The position numbers were made by a program, and so were the translations under genes. The notes beneath the pieces were generated by a model. The model had not been told where the DNA came from, searched no databases, and saw only the letters and a list, made by a program, of their open reading frames with translations. From Aliarcobacter sp017996075 (GTDB taxonomy: Bacteria; Campylobacterota; Campylobacteria; Campylobacterales; Arcobacteraceae): DNA of 64,000 bases. Positions 8,430 to 16,386 of the stretch are shown here, piece after piece; position 1 is the stretch's first letter; every line of letters begins with the position of its first letter. The stretch lies in assembly GCF_051062515.1 (NCBI RefSeq), contig NZ_JAMXEK010000008.1. The stretch is one strand, 5' to 3'.

Positions 8430-9773
8430 TTATTTTCCTAAACAAAATTCACCAAACATAACATCTAACATCTCATCATTTTCATAAGGTCTAGTAATAT
8501 TCGAAATTTCATGTAACGCTTCTGTTATGTGGTGTGCAAAAAACTCTAATTCTCCACTATATAGTGGAGTTTTTGCCATTTTTATATTTTGTAATGTATT
8601 TTCAACACTATTTATTTGTCTTTTTGAAACAAGAGTTAGCTCATCTGTTCCACTATTTTCATCTAAAATTTTTTCTATACTCTTAATAAGTAAATTAATA
8701 TTCTGCTTTGTTGAAAGTTCTATAAATTCACCTATTAAATCTGTTTCAAAGAAATTTGGTAAATCTGTCTTATTTAAAATTTTTATAATATTTTTATTTT
8801 CTTGAGAAGATAGAAGTTCTAAAATCTTATCATCTTCGCCATCTTTAATTCTGCTATTATCAAATAAAGCCACAATAATATCAGCTTCATTTATAGCATT
8901 TATTGATTTTTCAATTCCAATTTGCTCAATTACATCACTTGTATTTTCTCTAATTCCAGCAGTATCAACTATTTTAATAATATGAGTTCCAATTTTCACA
9001 CTCTCTTCAATTGTATCTCTTGTAGTTCCTGCAATATCAGAAATAATAGCTCTATCATAGTTAAGTAATTTATTTAAAAGACTAGATTTTCCTACATTTG
9101 GTTTTCCAACAATTGCAACTTTAAACCCATCAATCATACCTTCTCTTCTTTTACTAGCTTCTAGGGTATTTTCTAATTTTAGCTCTATTGCAGCTATCTT
9201 TTCTTCAATTTTTAAAAAAATATTACTAGGTAAATCTTCTTCAGCATAATCAATAGTAACCTCTGTATATGCAAGCATAAAAAGCAAATCTTCTCTGATA
9301 TCTTCTACAAAATCTTTAAGCTCACCTTTTAGTTGCCTAGCCAATAGTTTTACAGCATCACTACTTCTTGCTTCAATTATTTTTGATATTGCTTCTGCTT
9401 TACTCAAATCTATTTTATTATTCAAAAAAGCTCTTTTTGAAAACTCTCCAGCAGTTGCCATCCTTGCACCATATTCTAAAACTGTATCCAAAACAATTGA
9501 AGCAATCGCAACTCCACCATGAATTTGAAACTCAATTATATCTTCACCTGTAAAAGAGTTTGGAGCTTTAAAATATAAAATTATAGCTTCATCTATAATA
9601 TTTTGATCTTTATCATACAAATAAGATAGTGTTGCAACTCTTGGATTTATAGTAGTTTTTTGTGAGATTTTAAAAGCAATTTCAAGAGCTTTTGCTCCTG
9701 AAACTCTAACTATTGAAATAGAACCTATTCCAGATGCTGTAGCAATTGCTACAATAGTATCATCGTTATACAA
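8430..9773 (-). CDS. mnmE: tRNA modification GTPase MnmE
   Basis: A 447-residue GTPase that, with MnmG, adds the carboxymethylaminomethyl group to U34 of certain tRNAs, using 5,10-methylene-THF. It has an N-terminal folate-binding domain (about 1-118, DTIVAIATASGIGSISIVRV), a helical domain, and an inserted Ras-like G domain with GKPNVGKSS (near 218), TTRDT, DTAG and NKTD. The C-terminus is the diagnostic CLGK (the catalytic Cys-x-Gly-Lys). The start appears to be TTG at 9773, just behind the jag stop (2-bp gap), with an AAGAAGA ribosome-binding site. It is part of the conserved rpmH-rnpA-yidD-yidC-jag-mnmE order. Confidence 0.96.
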   Translation of the reverse strand: MYNDDTIVAIATASGIGSISIVRVSGAKALEIAFKISQKTTINPRVATLSYLYDKDQNIIDEAIILYFKAPNSFTGEDIIEFQIHGGVAIASIVLDTVLEYGARMATAGEFSKRAFLNNKIDLSKAEAISKIIEARSSDAVKLLARQLKGELKDFVEDIREDLLFMLAYTEVTIDYAEEDLPSNIFLKIEEKIAAIELKLENTLEASKRREGMIDGFKVAIVGKPNVGKSSLLNKLLNYDRAIISDIAGTTRDTIEESVKIGTHIIKIVDTAGIRENTSDVIEQIGIEKSINAINEADIIVALFDNSRIKDGEDDKILELLSSQENKNIIKILNKTDLPNFFETDLIGEFIELSTKQNINLLIKSIEKILDENSGTDELTLVSKRQINSVENTLQNIKMAKTPLYSGELEFFAHHITEALHEISNITRPYENDEMLDVMFGEFCLGK

Positions 9774-9775
9774 TA

Positions 9776-10651
9776 TTAATCTTCTTTTTGTTTGTACTCA
9801 TTTACAAGTACATATTTTTCACCTTTTATATTTGTTTTAACAGCAACATATTTCAAAGGAAACTCTTCTCTTAATCTTTTAAGAGCAATATGTACTAAAA
9901 TACCATCAAGAGGCTTTGTTTTAAAGCTTCCCTTCTCTTTGATTATCTCAATTACAGGCTCTAAGTATAGACAAATAGCAGCTTCTTGATTTTTTAAAAA
10001 TTCAGCAACTTCAAGGCGAAGCATCAATCCAAATTTATCATTTATCCAGTTAAATAAGATATATGATAAAGCCTTGTATCTATAGCCCTCTTTTCCAATA
10101 AGCAGTGCAGAATCTTCTCCCAAAAATTCAATAAAAATTGTCTCATCATCATAAAAACTAACTTTTATATCTTCTAATCTAAAACAAGATTTATCAAACA
10201 AAAGATTTAAACCATTTTTTATCTCTGATATTATTTCATCTTTTGATTTTTTAATTATAATTTTTGAAATATCATTTGATTTTTCTTCATGATAAAATTT
10301 ATCAAAAATCTTTTCTTTTGATTCAACTTTTGGAACATTACAAGAAACTTCTTTTGTTTCTAAAGTTTTCTTGCAATCTTTTTCAACACTCTCTTTATTA
10401 GAATTTTCCAATCTTGAACTCACATCTTCAATGTTTACACTCTTATTTTTATAAGATTTCAAAAAATCATTATTATCTACTTTATCTGTTTTACAAACAG
10501 CACATATTATCGCTCGTTTTTTTCCAAAACCCAAAAAACCATTACTTGGTTGCTGAAATACTTCAATTGAAAGTTCTGTAATAGAACATCCAAACTCTAA
10601 AGTTGCCATTTCGTAGGCTTTTTCTAAACTATCTGCTTCAAACTTTTTCAT
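9776..10651 (-). CDS. jag: Jag/KhpB-type RNA-binding protein (Jag_N-KH-R3H)
   Basis: A 291-residue cytosolic RNA-binding protein. Residues 1-50 form the Jag_N domain (FEADSLEKAYEMATLEFGC and GFLGFGKKRAIICAV). A poorly conserved charged linker (about 55-150) leads to a KH-like domain (LIGKEGYRYKALSYILFNWI) and a C-terminal R3H region (about 225-291). The family (SpoIIIJ-associated protein, KhpB, EloR) binds small and messenger RNAs and affects cell elongation in Gram-positives. Its role in this phylum is not established to my knowledge. The gene always travels with yidC, and here it starts 10 bp after the yidC stop. Confidence 0.9.
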   Translation of the reverse strand: MKKFEADSLEKAYEMATLEFGCSITELSIEVFQQPSNGFLGFGKKRAIICAVCKTDKVDNNDFLKSYKNKSVNIEDVSSRLENSNKESVEKDCKKTLETKEVSCNVPKVESKEKIFDKFYHEEKSNDISKIIIKKSKDEIISEIKNGLNLLFDKSCFRLEDIKVSFYDDETIFIEFLGEDSALLIGKEGYRYKALSYILFNWINDKFGLMLRLEVAEFLKNQEAAICLYLEPVIEIIKEKGSFKTKPLDGILVHIALKRLREEFPLKYVAVKTNIKGEKYVLVNEYKQKED

Positions 10652-10661
10652 AACTTCCTAC

Positions 10662-12242
10662 TTAATTAGTATTTGCGACTCTTTTTTTCTCAAATATTCT
10701 ATTAATAGTATATTGTTGAGCTATAGTAAATAAGTTATTTACAAACCAATATAGAGTAAGTCCTGCTGGGAACCACAAGAAGAAGAATGTAAACACTATT
10801 GGTAATAGTTGGAAAATCTTCTTTTGCATCTCATCTTGCATTGTATTTGGTGTAATTTTTTGTTGGATATACATTGTTGCACCCATTAGAATTGGTAATA
10901 CAAAATATGGATCCATTTCAGCTAAATCATGTATCCAAAAAATCCATTCAGCACCTTTTAATTCAATTGCATTGATTAAAACTCTATAAATAGCAAAGAA
11001 AACTGGAATTTGTAAAATTAATGGTAAACATCCACCCATTGGGTTTGCACCATGTTTTTTATACAATTCCATCATTGCCATTGATTGTTTTTGCTTATCA
11101 CCTTTATATTTATTTTGGATATCTTTCATTTTTGGTGCTAAATCTTTTAATTTTTGCATACTCATCATACCTTTATATGATAAAGGATAAAGCACAAGTT
11201 TAATTAAAATAGTTAAAGCAACAATAGTCCAACCCCAGTTTCCAATATATCCTTGTAAAAATTGAAGAAGAACAAACATTGGTTTTGCAATAAATGTAAA
11301 CCAACCATAATCTATAACATCAATTAACTCAGGATTTAAAGCTTCTAAATCTTTATAATTTTTTGGTCCAGTAAATCCACTAAAATTTGTACTAGTTCCA
11401 GCTTGAATAAATGCTTGAGGATCATTATTTGCATCAGGCATAAGAGTAATAGCTAATGATTTCTCAAAATTATAAATAACAGTTGCATAATATCTATCAA
11501 AATTTGATATAAATTTAACACCTAATAAATCTTTATTACTTTTTAAATCACCATCTTCTATAGTATCTAAAGTTCCATCATTTAACTTTGCAATAAATCC
11601 ATGAACAGCATACATATCAGCTAAAACATTTGGTCTAAATCCGTTTGTAATAAAGAACTGCTCATTGTTTGTAGAACTAACAGCTAAATCATAGTGTCCA
11701 TCTGGATAAAATGTAAACTTTTTTGTCAAAGTTGTACCGCTTAAAGTTTGAGTTAAAGTTAATTCTTGATTATTTGTTGTAGCATCAATACTTGAAGAAC
11801 TAGCTATTACATCTACTTTAAAAGCTTCATCATTTAAAACTCTATTGGCAAATCTAACTTCCAAAGGTCTTAACTGATTATCAGCAAAAAGTTTAATTCT
11901 ATTATTTTTATCATCTTTATACTTCTCTTCAAGTAAAGTAACTTGATATATACGACCTAGATTATCAATTTCTATAATATTTTTCTCTGTTTTGATTGTA
12001 GCAACAATATTTTTACTCTCATTCACTACTGGTGCTAAAGAGTTTGTATTATTACTTATTTGCTCTTTTATCTCTGGAGCAGCATTTGCTTTTTGCTCTT
12101 GCTCAATTTTTTGTTGTTCCATCTTCTCAATCTGTTTTGGCTTTAATACCAAAAATTCATAAGCTATAAAAAATACAAAAACCAATACGGTCATTATTAT
12201 CATTCGTTTTTGTAAACCACTGTTTTGATTATTACTATTCAT
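10662..12242 (-). CDS. yidC: Membrane protein insertase YidC
   Basis: A 526-residue inner-membrane protein that inserts and folds membrane proteins with or without SecYEG. It has the Gram-negative layout: a first membrane helix (about 14-32), a large periplasmic beta domain (about 60-320) and the conserved five-helix 60KD_IMP core (about 330-515). The core includes IVALTILIKLVLYPLSYKG, PMGGCLPLILQIPVFFAIYR and WFPAGLTLYWFVNNLF, with the conserved arginine in the first core helix region replaced or shifted (lysine in LIKLVLYP). It starts 1 bp after the yidD stop, so translation is probably coupled. Fully consistent with a housekeeping YidC. Confidence 0.97.
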   Translation of the reverse strand: MNSNNQNSGLQKRMIIMTVLVFVFFIAYEFLVLKPKQIEKMEQQKIEQEQKANAAPEIKEQISNNTNSLAPVVNESKNIVATIKTEKNIIEIDNLGRIYQVTLLEEKYKDDKNNRIKLFADNQLRPLEVRFANRVLNDEAFKVDVIASSSSIDATTNNQELTLTQTLSGTTLTKKFTFYPDGHYDLAVSSTNNEQFFITNGFRPNVLADMYAVHGFIAKLNDGTLDTIEDGDLKSNKDLLGVKFISNFDRYYATVIYNFEKSLAITLMPDANNDPQAFIQAGTSTNFSGFTGPKNYKDLEALNPELIDVIDYGWFTFIAKPMFVLLQFLQGYIGNWGWTIVALTILIKLVLYPLSYKGMMSMQKLKDLAPKMKDIQNKYKGDKQKQSMAMMELYKKHGANPMGGCLPLILQIPVFFAIYRVLINAIELKGAEWIFWIHDLAEMDPYFVLPILMGATMYIQQKITPNTMQDEMQKKIFQLLPIVFTFFFLWFPAGLTLYWFVNNLFTIAQQYTINRIFEKKRVANTN

Positions 12243-12243
12243 C

Positions 12244-12570
12244 CTACTTCTTCCACTCCCTGTTTTTTACTACTAAAAATTTTCCATTTTTTAAAGGCAC
12301 ATACCAATATACTATTTTGATTTTATTATATTTGATATTTTGATTGTTTTTTAACCTATTTATTACTGGATAGTCAAAACCACCATCAAAAAGTTGGTTA
12401 CACTTTAAAATGCGTATTATTGTATAAAAAATAGCCTTAAAAAAACCATTATTATCAAGTTGCCAAAGTGCATATTGTGAACATGTTGGATAGTATCTAC
12501 ACGAACCATACGATAAAACTGTTAAATATTTTTGATAAAACCTTATAAAAAGTTTCGAGATGGCTTTCAT
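12244..12570 (-). CDS. yidD: Membrane protein insertion efficiency factor YidD
   Basis: A 108-residue amphipathic protein with the family signature CRYYPTCSQYALWQLDNNGF near residue 24 (the CRxxPTCSxY motif with both cysteines) and LKCNQLFDGGFDYP near 58. YidD helps YidC-mediated insertion at the inner membrane. The first codons overlap the rnpA stop by 4 bp (ATGA on the minus strand) and the next gene, yidC, starts 1 bp after its stop. The charged tail after residue 75 is longer than in many homologues. Confidence 0.93.
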   Translation of the reverse strand: MKAISKLFIRFYQKYLTVLSYGSCRYYPTCSQYALWQLDNNGFFKAIFYTIIRILKCNQLFDGGFDYPVINRLKNNQNIKYNKIKIVYWYVPLKNGKFLVVKNREWKK

Positions 12571-12902
12571 TTAAGAACTTCTAGCCTTTTAAAAGCAAAG
12601 TTAAAATCTCTTTTTAAATCTTGAAAATTCTTCTCATGTATAAGATTTTTAGCTACAAAAATATAACTTCCCTCTTTTAGTCTATCTTCATAATCCAAAA
12701 TACAAGCTCTTAATCTTCTTTTAGCCTTTGCTCTAAAAACTGCATTTCCAATCTTTTTTGAAGCAACAAAAGCCAATTTTAAATCATTTTTTGGCATAAA
12801 AAAAGCGACAAAAGTCGGCGTATGCCAACTTTTACCGCTTTTATAAAGTTTGTTGAACTCTTTTTGGCTATTAAGCCTAAAGTCCTTACTTAAACAGCTA
12901 AT
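12567..12902 (-). CDS. rnpA: Ribonuclease P protein component, apparently starting at ATT
   Basis: The protein subunit of RNase P, which supports 5' maturation of tRNAs. The core LKLAFVASKKIGNAVFRAKAKRRLR carries the conserved K-x-GNAV-R-x-x-KRRLR RNA-binding motif. Starting at the first ATG (12797) gives only 76 residues and loses the conserved N-terminal helix and strand. The frame stays open upstream and encodes LSKDFRLNSQKEFNKLYKSG and WHTPTFVAFF, exactly the missing RnpA N-terminus, back to a TAG at 12909-12911. The only plausible initiator there is ATT at 12900-12902, giving 111 residues, the normal length. That start lies inside the end of rpmH (13-bp overlap), and the stop overlaps yidD. 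The identity is sure; the ATT start is inferred. Confidence 0.85.
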   Translation of the reverse strand: MSCLSKDFRLNSQKEFNKLYKSGKSWHTPTFVAFFMPKNDLKLAFVASKKIGNAVFRAKAKRRLRACILDYEDRLKEGSYIFVAKNLIHEKNFQDLKRDFNFAFKRLEVLK

Positions 12903-13024
12903 CTTTTTCTACCTTTAGCTCTTCTTGCATTAATTACTCTTCTACCATTTTTTGTAGCCATTCTTACTCTAAACCCGTGAGTTCTTTTCTTAGGAGTGTT
13001 ATGTGGTTGATATGTTCTTTTCAT
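12890..13024 (-). CDS. rpmH: 50S ribosomal protein L34
   Basis: A 44-residue, strongly basic ribosomal protein. It starts MKRTYQPHNTPKKRTHGFRV, continues through RMATKNGRRVINARRAKGRK and ends RLAV. This is full-length L34, which binds 23S rRNA in the large subunit. It heads the rpmH-rnpA-yidD-yidC-jag-mnmE gene series, and its stop codon TAA (12890-12892) overlaps the beginning of rnpA. A TATAAT -10 element lies 42 bp upstream (13066-13071). Confidence 0.97.
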   Translation of the reverse strand: MKRTYQPHNTPKKRTHGFRVRMATKNGRRVINARRAKGRKRLAV

Positions 13025-13065
13025 CTTACTCTTACCCTTTTATATTTTTCAAAATTAAGTTGTGG

Positions 13066-13071
13066 ATTATA
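13066..13071 (-). promoter_or_regulatory. -10 element of the rpmH promoter
   Basis: A consensus TATAAT on the minus strand, 42 bp before the rpmH ATG, in the 76-bp gap between clpB and rpmH. No clear -35 hexamer is visible, as is common in Campylobacterota. It would drive the rpmH-rnpA-yidD-yidC-jag-mnmE series. Confidence 0.55.
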
Positions 13072-13100
13072 GGCAAATTTTACTTAAACTATTCTTTTCT

Positions 13101-15680
13101 TTAAGATACACTTACAACTATCTCATCATTTTTAATATCAAATTCAACATGACTTCCTTCTCCTATACTATCTTCTAGTATCAACTCAGCAAGCTTATCT
13201 TCAACTATCTCATAAATAGCTCTTTTAAGAGGTCTAGCTCCATATACAGGATCAAAACCAACTTTTGCAATATAATCTTTTGCTTCATTTGTTAAAGATA
13301 TTTTTATACCTTTTTCTTCAACTTTTTTCTTAATATTGTTAAATAAAATATCTACAATATTTGTAATTGCTTGAAGTCCTAATTGTTCAAAAATCACGAT
13401 ATCATCAAGTCTATTTAAGAATTCTGGTCTAAAATGAGATTTTAATTCATCTAAAACAGCTTTTCTTCTTTGCTCTTTATCACTTATTTCAATAATTCTA
13501 GCACTTCCAATATTTGAAGTTAAAATAATAATTGTATTTTTAAAATCAACTGTAACACCTTTATTATCAGTTAATCTTCCATCATCTAAAACTTGTAAAA
13601 GTATATTAAATACATCTGGATGTGCTTTTTCAACCTCATCAAATAAAATTACACTATAAGGTTTTCTTCTAACAGCCTCTGTTAATTGACCACCCTCTTC
13701 ATATCCAACATAACCCGGTGCTGCTCCTACAAGTCTTGAAACAGCATGTTTTTCCATATATTCACTCATATCAAATCTAATTAGTGACTTTGGATCATCA
13801 AATAAAAATTTAGCTAAAGTTTTAGCACTCTCAGTTTTTCCAACTCCTGTTGGTCCTAAGAATAAGAAGCTTCCTATTGGTCGTGAAGTTTCACTTAAAC
13901 CTGCTTTATTTCTTTTAATTGCTCTGCTAATTGCTTTTATTGCTTCATCTTGCCCTATTACATCTTGCTTTAAAACCTCTTCTATTTTTAAAACCTTTTG
14001 TTTTTCACTATCCATCATCTTATTTACAGGAATTCCAGTCCATTTTGAAACTATAGAAGCAATACTCTCTTCATCTACACTATTTCTTAATAATGTTCCC
14101 TCTTTTTGCATTCTATCCCATTTTTCACTATTTTCTTTAATTTTTGCTTCAAGTGCAGGTATTTCACCATACTCTATTTTTGCAGCTTCTTCAAATTTTG
14201 ACTCACGTTTAGCTATATTTGCTTTCGTTTTTAATTCATCAATTTTTATTTTTAATTCACTTGTAGCATTAAAAGTTTGCTTCTCATTTTCAAATCTAGC
14301 TTCTAAGTTTTGTTTTTCCTCTTTTTTGTTTGCTAACTCTTTTTCTATCTCTTTAATTCTATCTTCGTTTTTTTGGCTTTTTTCCATCTTTAAAGCCTCT
14401 TTTTCTACATTTAGAGTTTGAATCTCTCTTTTAATATTTGATAGTGCTGTTGGTTCACTCTCTATTTGCATTTTAAGTTCAGCTGCTGCTTCATCTATTA
14501 AATCTATTGCTTTATCTGGTAAAAATCTATCAGTTATATATCTATTTGAAAGTTTTGCAGCTGCAACTAATGCACTATCATTTATAGTAACATTATGATG
14601 AGTTTCAAGCTTCTCTTTTATTCCTCTTAAAATGTGTAATGCTTCATTTACTGTTGGTTCATCTACTTTTATAGGCTGAAATCTTCTTTGCATTGCTGCA
14701 TCTTTTTCAAAATATTTTCTATACTCTTTTAGTGTTGTTGCACCAATTGTATGAAGTTCACCTCTAGCCAAACTAGGTTTTAAAATATTTGCAGCATCCA
14801 TACTTCCTTCACTAGCCCCTGCTCCGATAATAGTATGAATCTCATCAATAAATAAAATTATATTTCCAGCTTTTTTAACTTCATCTATTACAGATTTTAA
14901 TCTATCTTCAAACTCTCCTCTATATTTTGCACCTGCTATTAAAGCACTCATATCAAGAGTTACAACTCTTTTATTTAATAAACTTGTAGGTACATCTTTA
15001 TTTACAATTCTTTGAGCTAAACCTTCTGCAATTGCTGTTTTTCCAGTTCCTGGTTCTCCTATTAAAATAGGATTGTTTTTTGTTTTTCTAATTAAGATTT
15101 GCATCATTCTGTTTATCTGCTCATCTCTTCCAATAACAGGATCAAGCTCTCCATCAATAGCTTTTTTATTTAAATCTATCCCATATTTATTTAAAGCTTC
15201 AAGATTATCATCTCCACTTTGGCTATCTATTTGTTTCCCTGCCCTTAAAACTTCAAGCTCTTTTTTTGCTTCTTTTAAATCTATATATTTACCTAAAATA
15301 TCTTTAATTGTAGAGTTTTCAAAGTTTGAGATTAACCAGCTATCTATTGCTATAAACTTGTCTCCATTGCTTGCCATTTGTCCTTGTGCTTTTTGGAAAC
15401 TCTCATAAAGCTCCCGTGAAAGTTTTATACTCTCTTTTGTAACACTACTTACACTTGGAAGTTTACTTGCATTTGATTTTGCTTCAAGCTCAATTGCAGC
15501 TTTATTTACATTCATTTTATTTAATAATTGATTTAAAACTGAATTAGTATTTGTAAGCAATGCCCAAATCAAGTGAACTATCTGCACCTCTTGATTTTTA
15601 TTGTGTAAAGCTAAAGCTACGCTACTATCTATTGTTTCTCTTAGTTGATTTGTCATTTTTTCAAAAATATTGTCGTTCAT
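13101..15680 (-). CDS. clpB: ATP-dependent disaggregase ClpB
   Basis: An 859-residue Hsp100 chaperone that, with DnaK, extracts polypeptides from aggregates. In order: the Clp_N double repeat (about 1-145), first AAA+ ring with GEPGTGKTA near 206, the long M-domain coiled coil (about 400-525, Lys/Glu rich, the feature separating ClpB from ClpA/ClpC), second AAA+ domain with GPTGVGKTES near 605 and the ILFDEVEKAHPDVFN Walker B block, and the C-terminal small domain. It lacks the ClpP-docking loop, as expected. The ribosome-binding site GGAG is inside the CIRCE operator just upstream, and a consensus promoter precedes that, so heat-shock control by HrcA is predicted. Confidence 0.97.
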   Translation of the reverse strand: MNDNIFEKMTNQLRETIDSSVALALHNKNQEVQIVHLIWALLTNTNSVLNQLLNKMNVNKAAIELEAKSNASKLPSVSSVTKESIKLSRELYESFQKAQGQMASNGDKFIAIDSWLISNFENSTIKDILGKYIDLKEAKKELEVLRAGKQIDSQSGDDNLEALNKYGIDLNKKAIDGELDPVIGRDEQINRMMQILIRKTKNNPILIGEPGTGKTAIAEGLAQRIVNKDVPTSLLNKRVVTLDMSALIAGAKYRGEFEDRLKSVIDEVKKAGNIILFIDEIHTIIGAGASEGSMDAANILKPSLARGELHTIGATTLKEYRKYFEKDAAMQRRFQPIKVDEPTVNEALHILRGIKEKLETHHNVTINDSALVAAAKLSNRYITDRFLPDKAIDLIDEAAAELKMQIESEPTALSNIKREIQTLNVEKEALKMEKSQKNEDRIKEIEKELANKKEEKQNLEARFENEKQTFNATSELKIKIDELKTKANIAKRESKFEEAAKIEYGEIPALEAKIKENSEKWDRMQKEGTLLRNSVDEESIASIVSKWTGIPVNKMMDSEKQKVLKIEEVLKQDVIGQDEAIKAISRAIKRNKAGLSETSRPIGSFLFLGPTGVGKTESAKTLAKFLFDDPKSLIRFDMSEYMEKHAVSRLVGAAPGYVGYEEGGQLTEAVRRKPYSVILFDEVEKAHPDVFNILLQVLDDGRLTDNKGVTVDFKNTIIILTSNIGSARIIEISDKEQRRKAVLDELKSHFRPEFLNRLDDIVIFEQLGLQAITNIVDILFNNIKKKVEEKGIKISLTNEAKDYIAKVGFDPVYGARPLKRAIYEIVEDKLAELILEDSIGEGSHVEFDIKNDEIVVSVS

Positions 15681-15681
15681 A

Positions 15682-15708
15682 TTAGCACTCCTATTGTTTA
15701 ATTGCTAA
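15682..15708 (-). promoter_or_regulatory. CIRCE operator (HrcA site) of clpB
   Basis: The classical element is TTAGCACTC-N9-GAGTGCTAA. Here the plus strand reads TTAGCACTC (9/9), nine bases, then AATTGCTAA (7/9). It covers the expected transcription start and contains the clpB ribosome-binding site (GGAG on the minus strand, 3 bp from the ATG side of the element), so HrcA binding would block both initiation and, on RNA, ribosome access. Confidence 0.85.
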
Positions 15709-15712
15709 TGTT

Positions 15713-15741
15713 ATTATATAACTTTAGTCAAGTCTTGTCAA
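15713..15741 (-). promoter_or_regulatory. Consensus sigma70 promoter of clpB
   Basis: On the minus strand, TTGACA (15736-15741) and TATAAT (15713-15718) are separated by exactly 17 bp, a perfect match to both hexamers and the optimal spacing. The CIRCE element follows 4 bp after the -10. Confidence 0.85.
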
Positions 15742-15766
15742 GTTTTATATAAAATATATTTTCTAT

Positions 15767-15772
15767 TATAAT
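15767..15772 (+). promoter_or_regulatory. -10 element of the rnhB promoter
   Basis: TATAAT, 28 bp upstream of the rnhB ATG, divergent from the clpB promoter in a 120-bp shared intergenic region. No good -35 is seen. Confidence 0.5.
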
Positions 15773-15800
15773 ACTTTTCTAAAAAAAATCAAAGGTTTTT

Positions 15801-16379
15801 ATGAAAAATTTATGCGGAATTGATGAAGCAGGTCGTGGTCCACTTGCTGGTCCAATGGTAGTTGCTGGTGTTATTTTGGAAAAAGATATTTTAGGGCTAA
15901 ATGATTCAAAAGTTTTGAGTGAAAAAAAGAGAGAGAAACTTTTTGATGAAATAAAAGAGAAATCAAAATATCATATAGTTTTCAAAAGTGCAAAAGAGAT
16001 AGATGATTTTGGTATTAGTTTTTGTCTTAAATCTTCAATTTTAGAAATAATGGAACAATTACAAGAATTTAGTAATAATTTTTTAATGGATGGAAATACA
16101 AATTTTGGTATACAAAATCTTCAAAAAGAGATAAAAGCAGATGCAAAATATGCTCAAGTTAGCGCTGCTTCAATTTTAGCAAAAGTAAGCCGAGATAGAT
16201 TCATGGATGAGATTTCACCACTTTATGCGAACTATAACTTTCATAAACATAAAGGATATGGAACAAAAGCTCATATTGAAGCTATAAGAGAGTTTGGAAG
16301 AAGTGACATTCATAGATTTAGTTTTAAGTTAAAGGCTTTGGGAGAAACAGAGTCTTTGTTACAAAAAACTCTGTTTTGA
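15801..16379 (+). CDS. rnhB: Ribonuclease HII
   Basis: A 192-residue RNase HII, which cuts the RNA strand of RNA-DNA hybrids and removes single misincorporated ribonucleotides. The active-site start motif GIDEAGRGPLAGPMV at residues 6-20 gives the first Asp-Glu pair. The third acidic residue is in FLMDGNTNF near 95, and the conserved ADAKYAQVSAASILAKVSRD block follows near 113. YNFHKHKGYGTKAH near 145 is also typical. An AAAGG ribosome-binding site precedes the ATG. It is a single gene converging on the macB-like permease gene 7 bp away. Confidence 0.96.
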   Translation: MKNLCGIDEAGRGPLAGPMVVAGVILEKDILGLNDSKVLSEKKREKLFDEIKEKSKYHIVFKSAKEIDDFGISFCLKSSILEIMEQLQEFSNNFLMDGNTNFGIQNLQKEIKADAKYAQVSAASILAKVSRDRFMDEISPLYANYNFHKHKGYGTKAHIEAIREFGRSDIHRFSFKLKALGETESLLQKTLF

Positions 16380-16386
16380 TTCTATT

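Noticed and set aside
12795..12845. Terminator inside rnpA (GCGAC/GTCGC-like repeat)
   Set aside because: The short inverted repeat lies within coding sequence of the extended rnpA, so it is explained by coding.
12797..13100. Chromosome origin near rpmH
   Set aside because: rpmH-rnpA often sits near dnaA, but no dnaA/dnaN and no cluster of DnaA boxes is visible here; clpB follows instead.
15721..15745. HspR (HAIR) site upstream of clpB
   Set aside because: The repeated TTGAC(A/T) elements look superficially like half-sites, but the CTTGAGT-N7-ACTCAAG pattern is not met; one copy is the -35 hexamer.
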